Shown piece by piece: positions 52,911 to 63,020 of a stretch of DNA of 64,000 bases. The notes under the pieces were generated by a model. The model was not told the origin of the DNA and did no database searches. It was given only the letters and a program-made list of their open reading frames with translations. Position 1 is the first letter of the stretch. Each line of letters opens with the position of its first letter. Source of the stretch: Elusimicrobiota bacterium (GTDB taxonomy: Bacteria; Elusimicrobiota; Elusimicrobia; UBA1565; UBA9628). The position numbers and the translations under genes are program-made. The stretch spans positions 64,821-128,820 of the forward strand of contig JAHFCF010000004.1 of assembly GCA_023249645.1 (NCBI GenBank), given 5' to 3'.

Positions 52911-53698
52911 GAGAGCAGCTTGCGTTCGAGCAGGGCATCCACCAGTCGGCGCGCGAGTTCCTCCGGAGTCCCGCCCTCCAGACGCTGGCCGGCCGGCCGA
53001 TGGGGGGGCGGCGAGGAGCGTGCGATGCGGGCTTTGGACTCGGGCTTAAAGCCCAGGTCCGCGGCGGTCCATTTGGTGATGGCGGCTTTCTTGGCCGCCA
53101 TCTTGCCGCGCAAGGAGGGCAGGCGCGGTTCGTTGATCTCCTTGATCGTGCCGATGGCCGCGGGCAGCTGGAGCTTGATCTTGTCTATTCCGTCCTCCAT
53201 CATGCGCCAGACGAGGGCGGCACTCTCGTCGATGGACTCGATCTTCTTGACCGAGATCACGCAGGGCCAATCGAGCCAGGCTGCGGTCTGGCCGGCCACC
53301 ACGCCGGAGTTGCCGTCATTGGTGTTCTTACCGAAGAGGGCCAGATGCACGGGTTTCTGCCCCGAGAGTTTGCGGATGGCGGCCGCCAGGGCTTGGCTGG
53401 TCGCGTAGGTGTCGCCGCCGAGAAGCTCAGGTCCGGTGAGAAGGACGGCCGAATCGCAACCGCGCGAGAGCGCCTCGCGCAAGACCGCCTGGTCGGCTTC
53501 CGATCCCAAAGTCAGGACAGTGACCGTGGAGCCGGGCACGCGCTCCTTGATGCGCACGGCTTCCTCGACCGCGTACTCGTCCAAGGGATTGATGGCGAAG
53601 AGGAGCCCCTCGGTCTTCACTTGGCCCGTGGAAGAGTCCACCTCCACGGAGAGCGTGGAGGGAGTGTTCTTGACGCAGACGACGATGTTCAGTCCCAT
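52907..53698 (-). CDS. etfB: Electron transfer flavoprotein subunit beta
   Basis: The protein has 263 residues from ATG 53698. NIVVCVKNTPSTLSVEVDSS, FAINPLDEYAVEEAVRIKER, VTVLTLGSEADQAVLREALS, RGCDSAVLLTG, then HLALFGKNTNDGNSGVVAGQ and GWP-region equivalents (AAWLDWPCVISVK). It is the first gene of etfBA. A tRNA-Tyr gene ends 14 bases upstream on the same strand, so both may share a promoter. Confidence 0.97.
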   Translation of the reverse strand: MGLNIVVCVKNTPSTLSVEVDSSTGQVKTEGLLFAINPLDEYAVEEAVRIKERVPGSTVTVLTLGSEADQAVLREALSRGCDSAVLLTGPELLGGDTYATSQALAAAIRKLSGQKPVHLALFGKNTNDGNSGVVAGQTAAWLDWPCVISVKKIESIDESAALVWRMMEDGIDKIKLQLPAAIGTIKEINEPRLPSLRGKMAAKKAAITKWTAADLGFKPESKARIARSSPPPHRPAGQRLEGGTPEELARRLVDALLERKLLS

Positions 53699-53712
53699 GG
53701 CGATCAAAAGAT

Positions 53713-53796
53713 TGGTTGGGACAGGATTCGAACCTGTGTAGGGCGTAGCCCGACGGTTTTACAGACCGTTGCTTTTGACCGCTCAGCCACCCAACC
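53713..53796 (-). tRNA. tRNA-Tyr (anticodon GTA)
   Basis: An 84-base class II tRNA on the minus strand. Acceptor GGTTGGG/CCCAACC, discriminator A, no encoded CCA. Anticodon stem ACGGT/ACCGT with loop CTGTAAA (anticodon GTA). T-loop GGTTCGAATCC. It is followed by etfB. A TAAAAT element 8 bases upstream may be its -10. Confidence 0.96.
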
Positions 53797-53819
53797 GTAG
53801 CGAGGATTTTATCATAAAT

Positions 53820-53843
53820 GGGGTCAGGTCTTGATTTTTGACT
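53820..53843. repeat. GGGGTCAGG repeat, copy 3
   Basis: It reads GGGGTCAGGTCTTGATTTTT then GACT on the plus strand. It lies 6 bases beyond the stop of the minus-strand histidine kinase and just upstream of tRNA-Tyr. The sequence matches copies at 32231-32254 and 58543-58566 with few changes. Confidence 0.75.
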
Positions 53844-53849
53844 GAGCCA

Positions 53850-55448
53850 TCAGGCGGACGTCAGCGGCAGCGTGAAATGGAAGGTCGTTCCCTCGCCGAA
53901 TCTCGATTCGGCCCAGAGCTTGCCGCCATGGCCTTCGATCAGCATCTTGGAGATGGCCAAGCCCAGGCCCGTGCCGCCGGCTTTCTTCTCCAGCTGCGTG
54001 AATTGCCTGAAGAGCTTGGGCGTGTCCTCGGGCTTGATCCCCCGGCCCGTGTCCTTGACCGAGATCTGGAGCGTGTCGCTGGTCCGGTTCGCGCTGATGG
54101 TGATGGCGCCGGCGGATGTGGCTTCGATGGCGTTGCTGAGGAGGTTCATCAGGACCTCCACGATCTTGTCTCCATCGAATCGGACTTTGGGCAGAGCGTC
54201 CTCCAACTGGAGGAGGATATTCAGGCCCTTGTCCTGGGCTAAGGTCCGCATGGTCTGCCGGACCTCCGCGATGACGGCCGAGATGTCGCCTTCCTTCATA
54301 TCGAAGGCCATCTGTCCGGACTCCAGTCTGTGGACATTCAGGACCGCGTCGATCAGCCTCGACTGCCGGTCGACGTTCCGGGCAATGGTCTCCAGGATCT
54401 TCTGCTGTTCTTCATTCACGCTGCCCGTCATGCCCTCCCGGATGATGGAGGTGCTGGCCTTGATGACCGTCAGCGGCACCTTCAATTCATGGGCGACCAT
54501 GTTGGTGAAATCCGATTTCACCTGCAAAGCCTTCGTCAATTGGGCGGTGCGCTCCCTGATCTGCTCTTCCAGGTGGTCGCGGTGCGCCGCTTCGGAGCTC
54601 CTCAGGGTTTCATCGAGGCGGGAGAGAGACCGTCCGCTCAGCCAGATCAAGGTGGTGAAGAAGAGGGTGTTCGCCAGGGTGACGAACGCGGATCCCGACG
54701 CATTGCTCAGCATTCCCTGCCGCTCCACATGGACCTTGAGATAGCCTATGACCATGGGGACGGTGATGGCGAAGGGAAGAAGCTGGCGGGTGAGGGTCCC
54801 TCCGAGGTTCTTGCTCAGAAGAAGGGAGATGAAGCCTGTGTCCGTGCGCAGGAGGAGCGCCGAGGCGGCGATCAGAAGGAAGACGAGCGCCGTGTTGGGA
54901 GCCATCCTCGTATAGGCGGCCATGCCAGTCAGGGAGGTGACTCCGTAGAGGTATCCGGAGGCCGCGAGCAAGGCGATGGAGAGGGCCGTCGCTGAGAGGG
55001 CCTGGGAGAGCCGTCCCAGCTGTTTCTGGGTCAGCAGGGCGAGGCCGAGCAGCAGAAAATACAAGGCGGTGTTGGGCGCCATGCGGCCCGGGATCACGGT
55101 GCCCACGGCATGGGCCGGTTCCTTGACAAGGAATTGGTCGATGCCCAGGTTTTTTACAAAGACATACTCGCTCAGGGTCAGAGCGGCGATCAGAGAGACC
55201 AGCCCTGACAGGATGAGCGCGATCCGGCGCCGCTTTTCGGATGGATGGGCGCCCTGCAGCAGGCACAACGCCATGCCGCCGAGCAGGATGGCCAGGGCTG
55301 TGTTCGCCTTCATGGCGATGAGATGGGGGCTCAGTGATTTCAGCGCGGGGAGGTCGAAAAGCCAGCCGATGAGTACCAGGGCGCCGACCGTGGCGGCCGC
55401 GAGCGCCAGCCACCAGGCCAGGCGCCGGATCTTGTCAGATTCATCCAT
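53850..55448 (-). CDS. Membrane histidine kinase with integral-membrane sensor domain
   Basis: The protein has 532 residues from ATG 55448 (ATG 55466 would add six). The N-terminal part is about eight helices (MASE-like: LAWWLALAAATVGALVLIGW, MKANTALAILLGGMALCLLQ; the motif GRMAPNTALYF recurs as TRMAPNTALVF). A coiled linker follows, then HisKA with His in FTNMVAHELKVPLTVI, N-box NLLSNAIEATS, and G-boxes VKDTGRGI and GGTGLGLAISKM. It senses a membrane or periplasmic signal. No response regulator is adjacent. It follows the IPT-like gene after 29 bases. Confidence 0.9.
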   Translation of the reverse strand: MDESDKIRRLAWWLALAAATVGALVLIGWLFDLPALKSLSPHLIAMKANTALAILLGGMALCLLQGAHPSEKRRRIALILSGLVSLIAALTLSEYVFVKNLGIDQFLVKEPAHAVGTVIPGRMAPNTALYFLLLGLALLTQKQLGRLSQALSATALSIALLAASGYLYGVTSLTGMAAYTRMAPNTALVFLLIAASALLLRTDTGFISLLLSKNLGGTLTRQLLPFAITVPMVIGYLKVHVERQGMLSNASGSAFVTLANTLFFTTLIWLSGRSLSRLDETLRSSEAAHRDHLEEQIRERTAQLTKALQVKSDFTNMVAHELKVPLTVIKASTSIIREGMTGSVNEEQQKILETIARNVDRQSRLIDAVLNVHRLESGQMAFDMKEGDISAVIAEVRQTMRTLAQDKGLNILLQLEDALPKVRFDGDKIVEVLMNLLSNAIEATSAGAITISANRTSDTLQISVKDTGRGIKPEDTPKLFRQFTQLEKKAGGTGLGLAISKMLIEGHGGKLWAESRFGEGTTFHFTLPLTSA

Positions 55449-55477
55449 CGGATTGCCTTGTCCCATGATAGCCGAAA

Positions 55478-56884
55478 TCAAAGAGGTTTTTCCACCTTGA
55501 TGATGCCGCTGTGGGGCAACACGATGGCGCGGCCGCGAGCGCTTAGGCGCAGCCAATAATCTCCGGGGGCAATGGACGCGTCAGCCGCGATGTCGGCCGC
55601 GAGCGTGTCGGCGTCCAGGCGGCGAGGTCGAGAGATCAAAAGGCCCGGCTCATCGACGCTGACGCGCAGGGCCCGCGCGAAATCGGGCGAGAAATCCCTT
55701 CCGAGGATGCGCACAACGGCTTTTTGGCCAGGCCGCAGGGGAGTCGCGAGCTCGACGCCCTCCACCCAGTCCGGTCCCACGACAGAGAAGACGTCTTTCT
55801 TCGCGACCAACGTCTTGCCGTCGTTGCTCAAGATCGTGGCCCCGTAGGATCCCAGAGGGGCGTTGGCCGGGCAATGAAACGAGATCGCCATGCGCACGGG
55901 CGAAACATAGGCGAAGGTCCCCGGGCCCATGTCAAAGCCATCGACATGCGCCTTGAGCGCCGAGAGATCCTTGGCGTCAAAGCCGCTGCCGTCCAAAAAG
56001 AGTTTGACCGCGTCTCCCGGCCGGCGGTGCGGCTCCTCAGCAGTCAGACCCAAGACCAGGCCGTCGGCGCCCACGTTGGGGCGCACGACCTGGATGAGGC
56101 CATCTTTCCGATAGACCTGCCTGGAACCGATGAGGACGGAGAGGTCGTAGCCACCGGTGGGCACCTCCGGCCCCACGCGCAGGGTTCCCTCGACGGCGAA
56201 GGGCAGACGCGGCGCGATGTCCGAAAGCCGCAGTCCCGGCGTGCTGGGCTGGATGCTGAACTGCTTGAAGAGGCCCTCGTCGAGATTGGTGATGATCTGG
56301 AACACTCCGCCTCGCCCGTCTTCGAAGAGGCTTAAAAAGCGGATCAAGAGGACCTCTCCGGGCCGCACGACGCCGAAGGGGTCGGCAGCGGTGAAGACCG
56401 GCAGGTCCTTGATGAGGACTTTTGGATAGACGAGGGCGGTCGCAGCGTCCGGGCCCACCTCCATCTCGCCGTGGATCTGATCCGCGGTCACCAGCCGCAG
56501 GTTCTTGACGCGCACGCCGGGCGTTGCCGCGTCCACACGGATCATCTTCTCGAATTCGGCGGTGAAGCCCGAGCCGTCTATGTCGAAGCCGAAGCTTGCT
56601 TGCGGAGGGACGATGACCTGCTCGTAGTAGCAGCGGACGATCTCGATATCCTTGGGGATGAGCTCCTTGTGCAGGATGACGGCCGGCGGGGCTGGGAGCT
56701 GTGCCTTGGCGGAAGTCTTGGCCGGTTTCGCCAATGGAGGTTTTGCGATTTTCTGTGGGATTTTCACGGCGGCAGCCGGGGGTGCAGCGTGTGAAGGACG
56801 GCGGCCGCACGACCTCGGCAGGAAAATAGCTCCCAAGACGGCCAGGGGCAGGACTGCCCAAACGGCCAGGCGGCGGTCTCTCAT
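55478..56884 (-). CDS. Membrane-anchored multi-beta-domain protein (IPT/TIG-like), unknown function
   Basis: The protein has 468 residues with one N-terminal membrane helix (RRLAVWAVLPLAVLGAIFLP) and a proline/alanine/lysine linker. Then there are about four repeating beta domains of IPT/TIG type, each with a bulge such as FGFDIDGSGFTAEFE, RPGDAVKLFLDGSGFDA and RPGQKAVVRILGRDFSPDF (GxxF around a beta turn). Similar domains occur in surface and extracellular proteins. The -10-like TAATAT (56891-56896) is 12 bases before its ATG, again implying a leaderless message. It is divergent from the papain-like gene across 122 bases and upstream of the kinase. Confidence 0.65.
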   Translation of the reverse strand: MRDRRLAVWAVLPLAVLGAIFLPRSCGRRPSHAAPPAAAVKIPQKIAKPPLAKPAKTSAKAQLPAPPAVILHKELIPKDIEIVRCYYEQVIVPPQASFGFDIDGSGFTAEFEKMIRVDAATPGVRVKNLRLVTADQIHGEMEVGPDAATALVYPKVLIKDLPVFTAADPFGVVRPGEVLLIRFLSLFEDGRGGVFQIITNLDEGLFKQFSIQPSTPGLRLSDIAPRLPFAVEGTLRVGPEVPTGGYDLSVLIGSRQVYRKDGLIQVVRPNVGADGLVLGLTAEEPHRRPGDAVKLFLDGSGFDAKDLSALKAHVDGFDMGPGTFAYVSPVRMAISFHCPANAPLGSYGATILSNDGKTLVAKKDVFSVVGPDWVEGVELATPLRPGQKAVVRILGRDFSPDFARALRVSVDEPGLLISRPRRLDADTLAADIAADASIAPGDYWLRLSARGRAIVLPHSGIIKVEKPL

Positions 56885-56934
56885 CTATATATATTAAAAA
56901 ATAATCGAGCGGGACTTTCGTCCTATTTTTGTCT

Positions 56935-57000
56935 AGGTCCTTTGCCTGCCGGCGCCTGGGTCCAATGGCACGCGCCAAAAAGAGGCTCAAATCCTACACT
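56935..57000 (+). promoter_or_regulatory. GGnCC-box promoter of the papain-like protein
   Basis: Box 1 AGGTCCTTTGCCTG (56935-56948), box 2 GGGTCCAATGGC (56958-56969), -10 TACACT (56995-57000). The first C of the CC pair lies 56 and 33 bases before the -10. The predicted start is the A of ATG 57007. The preceding CCTATTTTTGTCT (56922-56934) nearly equals the sequence before box 1 at 49166. The site lies in the intergenic region shared with the divergent IPT-like gene. Confidence 0.65.
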
Positions 57001-57006
57001 ATAAGG

Positions 57007-58557
57007 ATGGGGTCGAAGACCATGCATACAGAGAGGCTGGCTGTAGTTTTCTTGCTTGCGGTAATCTCCATGCTTTTCCCCGTCCGGGCCGGCTGCGAGG
57101 TGGGGACGCTGCTGGTCCAAGACGAGGATAGGCTCCACTGGAGCTCTCCCTGCCGGATCACCCACAAAGACGGCAGTCCTTATTGTCATACGGAGATCGC
57201 CGGTCAGAAATTATGCCAGGTGGAGCAATCCGAATGCGACTACATGCGCGCTTCCATCGAAGCGGACCAGGGCGTCGCCCGCTATTTCAATCGCCTGCCG
57301 ACGCTTGCGGCGCAGAAGGATTTTTTTCACGATGCTCTTGCGAGGGCGGATTTGGCCTGCCTGGAGTACTCGTCCGATAGGGATAAGTTGCTCGAGGATT
57401 CGGACCCGGCGTCACTGCCGACAAATCTGGGTCCCCGCGAACGATTGAGAAAGCTCATGAAGATGCTCGACGACTTGAAGGAGAAAAGCTTGGAAGTTTC
57501 CCAGCCCTTTCTCTGGGCGGAGCAGGAGCCAGCGTCCTATTTGAAGAAGGATTCAGGCAAGCAGCCCGCGAGTTGGAGGCCCTATCTGCAGCCATTCGAC
57601 CAGAGAGAGCACGAGCTTTCGAGGCTGATCCAGCAAGCGCATAGCCGCGTCATCCACACAGCCAAGGATAATATCGAGCAATCCCTGGCTTTCCTTCAGA
57701 GTTTGGGACTGGAGGACGCCCAGCAGGCGGCTCCCCAGGTACGGGAAGGGACGTTGCGCCGCCTTTTTGACCATAGCGACAGTAGCGATAACACCTTTAT
57801 CGTTCGCATCAGCAAGAAGGACTCTGCAGCGCGGGTCATCGTAGCTCCGTGGCTGCTCCGGCCCCTATTGGGCGGTGTTCCCAGCCCCCAGGCTTCGCCG
57901 GCAATCCCCGTGACCGTCCAAGAGGGTCGGCAGCGCAACTATTTCGCCCGGGGTTTTGATGCCGGGCTTGACCGCCTGAGGAATGATGCGGCCATCGCGT
58001 TGGGGCATTTCCTTGGACAGAGTCGGACCATCGGGGATCCCTATGGAAAGGCTTCATTAGTTGTGCAGCAGAAAAGTTGCAGTTGCGCCATTGTGTCCAG
58101 CTATCAAGCGCTGCGCGCCAGGCATCGCCAGGTGAAGGTGGAGGATGTGGTCCGACGGGCGTTCAAGCAGGGGAATTATGCTGAATATAACCTGGAGGGC
58201 AGCGAGTGTGCCGGCGGAGCTTGGCTCGAGCAAGCCAGCGCCCTTCTGGGGAGCTACGGCGTGCCTGCCCACGTTCTTCAGGGTTCTGCCACCGCCCAGC
58301 TGGATCTGACGATCAGGACCAGCGCTCGCCACGACGCGCTCGTCACCGTCACCAACAAAATCTATTCGGGTGACTCGGATATCCCGACACATGCTGTTTA
58401 TGTCACGGGCGAAGAGGTCAGTGCTGATGGGCGGGCACTAGGCTACTACATCAACGATACCAACTATGCAGAGGGCGCCCGCTTCATTCCCGTGGAGCTG
58501 TGCGCCCAGGCCTGCAAAAAGGTCGTGGCGTTGGATAAGCTTGGGGTCAGGCCTTGA
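57007..58557 (+). CDS. Exported papain-like (C39-like) cysteine peptidase
   Basis: The protein has 516 residues from ATG 57007 (ATG 57022 alternative). Signal peptide (LAVVFLLAVISMLFPVRAG). A helical middle region of unknown role is followed by a C-terminal papain-like domain of about 180 residues: VVQQKSCSCAIVSSYQALRA holds the Gln and nucleophile Cys, DIPTHAVYVTGEEVSADGRA the His, and GYYINDTNYAEGARFIPVEL the Asn/Asp. The pattern resembles C39-like/BtrH peptidase folds. The last residues (LGVRP) and stop codon come from the GGGGTCAGG repeat, so the original C-terminus was replaced or extended. Preceded by a GGnCC-box promoter. Confidence 0.8.
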   Translation: MGSKTMHTERLAVVFLLAVISMLFPVRAGCEVGTLLVQDEDRLHWSSPCRITHKDGSPYCHTEIAGQKLCQVEQSECDYMRASIEADQGVARYFNRLPTLAAQKDFFHDALARADLACLEYSSDRDKLLEDSDPASLPTNLGPRERLRKLMKMLDDLKEKSLEVSQPFLWAEQEPASYLKKDSGKQPASWRPYLQPFDQREHELSRLIQQAHSRVIHTAKDNIEQSLAFLQSLGLEDAQQAAPQVREGTLRRLFDHSDSSDNTFIVRISKKDSAARVIVAPWLLRPLLGGVPSPQASPAIPVTVQEGRQRNYFARGFDAGLDRLRNDAAIALGHFLGQSRTIGDPYGKASLVVQQKSCSCAIVSSYQALRARHRQVKVEDVVRRAFKQGNYAEYNLEGSECAGGAWLEQASALLGSYGVPAHVLQGSATAQLDLTIRTSARHDALVTVTNKIYSGDSDIPTHAVYVTGEEVSADGRALGYYINDTNYAEGARFIPVELCAQACKKVVALDKLGVRP

Positions 58558-58566
58558 GTTTTGAGT
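58543..58566. repeat. GGGGTCAGG repeat, copy 4
   Basis: It reads GGGGTCAGGCCTTGAGTTTT then GAGT on the plus strand. It supplies codons for G-V-R-P and the TGA stop of the papain-like gene. Close match to copies 1 and 3. Confidence 0.75.
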
Positions 58567-58636
58567 GAAGCCGCGTTTTCCTTGCGCATTTAGTAAAATG
58601 AATCCAGCACGTCCGCGCTGACATGCGGAAAGATTC

Positions 58637-58708
58637 GCGCCCGTAGTGAAATGGATATCACGACAGCCTCCGAAGCTGTAAGTGCAGGTTCGATTCCTGC
58701 CGGGCGCA
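58637..58708 (+). tRNA. tRNA-Arg (anticodon CCG)
   Basis: A 72-base tRNA. Acceptor GCGCCCG/CGGGCGC, discriminator A (58708), no encoded CCA. Anticodon arm ACAGC/GCTGT with loop CTCCGAA, anticodon CCG. T-loop GGTTCGATTCC. It reads CGG. A TAAAAT sequence at 58594-58599 upstream could be its -10. Confidence 0.96.
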
Positions 58709-58742
58709 AGTTATTTTCGTTGACGGCCCTGTACCTGCCGAT

Positions 58743-59342
58743 ATGAAAGAAGAAATGGGTCTCTTCTCCTGCGTGGTCATCCTGTTCCTGGTGATGGACC
58801 CGCTGGGCAACATCCCGTTCTTCATCAGCCTGCTCCGGGGTATCCCGCATGCAAAGGCGCGGCGCATCATCGTGCGCGAACATGTCTTTGCGCTGCTCTT
58901 GTTCTTCTTCTTCATCTTCTTCGGCCGCTTCTTCCTCGATATGATGGGCATCCAGGACCCCGCGCTTTCGATCGCGGGCGGCATCGTGCTCTTCCTCATC
59001 GCCATCAAGCTGATCTTCCCCATCAAGGAAGGCATATTCGGCGACATGCCCAGCGGCGAGCCCTTCATCGTGCCCCTGGCCACCCCGCTCATCTGCGGAC
59101 CCTCGGCCATGACCACGGTGCTCATCCTCTCCTCCAAGAGCGACGTGAGCTTCTGGAAGCTGTCCGTCTCTGTGGTCCTGGCCTGGGCCGCGTCCTTGGT
59201 CCTCCTCTTTTATGCCGCGGCCATCGAGCGCTTGTTGGGCGAGAGGGGGGTCATGGCCATCCAGCGCCTGATGGGCATGGTCCTGACCGCGATCGCGGTG
59301 CAGATGTTCCTGACCGGGCTGGCGCAGTTCTTCGGTCGTTAA
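58743..59342 (+). CDS. MarC/UPF0056-family membrane protein
   Basis: The protein has 199 residues and six membrane helices. LFLVMDPLGNIPFFISLL (the DPLGNIP hallmark of the family), LSIAGGIVLFLIAIKLIF, PSGEPFIVPLATPLICGPSA and a second GMVLTAIAVQMFLTGL helix are all present. The transported substrate is unknown; a role in multiple antibiotic resistance was not upheld for E. coli MarC. It stands alone between tRNA-Arg and a methyltransferase gene. Confidence 0.95.
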   Translation: MKEEMGLFSCVVILFLVMDPLGNIPFFISLLRGIPHAKARRIIVREHVFALLLFFFFIFFGRFFLDMMGIQDPALSIAGGIVLFLIAIKLIFPIKEGIFGDMPSGEPFIVPLATPLICGPSAMTTVLILSSKSDVSFWKLSVSVVLAWAASLVLLFYAAAIERLLGERGVMAIQRLMGMVLTAIAVQMFLTGLAQFFGR

Positions 59343-59360
59343 GGTACCAGGTAGTCACTA

Positions 59361-60155
59361 ATGATACTTATGGATCCCAAGACTCTGGAGCGGTTCGCCT
59401 GTCCGCTCTGTCATGCCGCTCTGGAAGCGGAAAATGAGGGGCTCCGGTGCACTCAATGCCGTGCCGGATTCCCGGTCCATAACGGTTTCTTGGATTTTTC
59501 TCCGGAGATCAAGAACCAGCCGGGCCTGGCGCAGAAATTCATGGAATCTGCGATCATCGTCAGCTTGTATGAGCGCTGGTTTCGGCCGTTGTTCACGCGT
59601 CTGGGTTCGTCTATCCGCTATGTGGACGAGATGGCGTATCTTGTGAAGTATTTTCAGCCCGTGGATGGGCCGATATTGGACCTGGCCTGCGGGACCGGGT
59701 TCTATTCCAGGTTTTTGGCAGGGAGAGTCGGGGCGGATCGGCTGGTTGGTCTGGACCTGAGCTTCGCCATGATCCAGCGCGCCCGCCAAGAAGCGGATGC
59801 TGTGGGAAAGGAAAATCTGCGATTCGTCCGCGGCAGCGCCATGGCTCTGCCATTTGCCGATGCCAGCCTGGGCGCTGTCAATTGTTTCGGAGCGTTGCAC
59901 CTTTTTCCCGATCCTGCCCAGGCGATCGGCGAGATCGGGAGGGTTCTGCAATCCGGCGGGACCTTTACAGGCTTGACTGCACGGTGGAGGGAGTCTGCTC
60001 GTGCGAGAAAGCGCCAAGAGGTATTTGCGAGATTCTCTGGATTCAAATTCTTCGACGATGGGATGATCCGCCGATCGGTCGAGCAGAATGGGATGCGGCT
60101 TGTCGATATTCAGAGCTCGGGGATGCTGATGTTGTTTGCCGCGCGCAAGATGTGA
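59361..60155 (+). CDS. SAM-dependent methyltransferase with N-terminal zinc ribbon
   Basis: The protein has 264 residues. Trm112-like zinc ribbon (FACPLCHAALEAE, then LRCTQCRAGFPVHNGFLDF) before a class I methyltransferase: ILDLACGTGFYSRFLAGRVG (motif I), VGLDLSFAMIQRAR, FVRGSAMALPFADASLGAVN and FGALHLFPDPAQAIGEIGRVL. This is the RlmA/UbiE-like layout; the substrate cannot be named. It is followed by repeat element B. Confidence 0.9.
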   Translation: MILMDPKTLERFACPLCHAALEAENEGLRCTQCRAGFPVHNGFLDFSPEIKNQPGLAQKFMESAIIVSLYERWFRPLFTRLGSSIRYVDEMAYLVKYFQPVDGPILDLACGTGFYSRFLAGRVGADRLVGLDLSFAMIQRARQEADAVGKENLRFVRGSAMALPFADASLGAVNCFGALHLFPDPAQAIGEIGRVLQSGGTFTGLTARWRESARARKRQEVFARFSGFKFFDDGMIRRSVEQNGMRLVDIQSSGMLMLFAARKM

Positions 60156-60182
60156 ACGTTGCGGTTGAAGGAAAGTTCCCGA

Positions 60183-60303
60183 TGACCACCCTGATATTGA
60201 AAAGAGCATATTTTATAATCACTTTTTTGTTTTTACCGCCAGCGCTGGCGGTAAAAGATAAAAACTGATTGTAAAATAAGAACTTTTACATATCACCCCG
60301 TCA
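60183..60303. repeat. Near-palindromic intergenic element, copy B
   Basis: This 121-bp element is symmetrical about 60243/60244. The centre is a perfect 26-bp palindrome TTTTACCGCCAGC / GCTGGCGGTAAAA (60231-60256). Flanks TATTTTATAAT and ATTGTAAAATA (60210-60220, 60269-60279) are inverted with one mismatch, and the ends are TGAC/GTCA. Compared with copy A (30489), the A/T-rich frame is kept while the central half changes from ACTTTCCCC to ACCGCCAGC on both sides. It lies between convergent genes, so it could act as a bidirectional terminator. Confidence 0.75.
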
Positions 60304-60354
60304 ACTGGGGAACTTTTTTTCAGGTGTAGTGACTCTTTTTTGGAAGGATTGAAG

Positions 60355-62976
<2,622 letters not shown>

Positions 62977-63020
62977 GGAAGAAGCAGGATTATACAACAT
63001 TGCCCGAGCCGGCCTTTGTC

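Noticed and set aside
53801-53843. A -35 for tRNA-Tyr inside the GGGGTCAGG repeat
   Set aside because: No hexamer at 16-18 bases from the TAAAAT candidate resembles TTGACA; the overlap is likely chance.
56891-56944. The same box arrangement read on the minus strand for the IPT-like gene
   Set aside because: Minus-strand GGAC motifs are 23 and 41 bases from the -10, not the 32-35 and 55-58 seen at the five sites.
62977-63000. alaS start at ATG 63000
   Set aside because: The TATAAT promoter element lies inside this extension; the downstream ATG at 62976 begins the conserved AlaS N-terminus.
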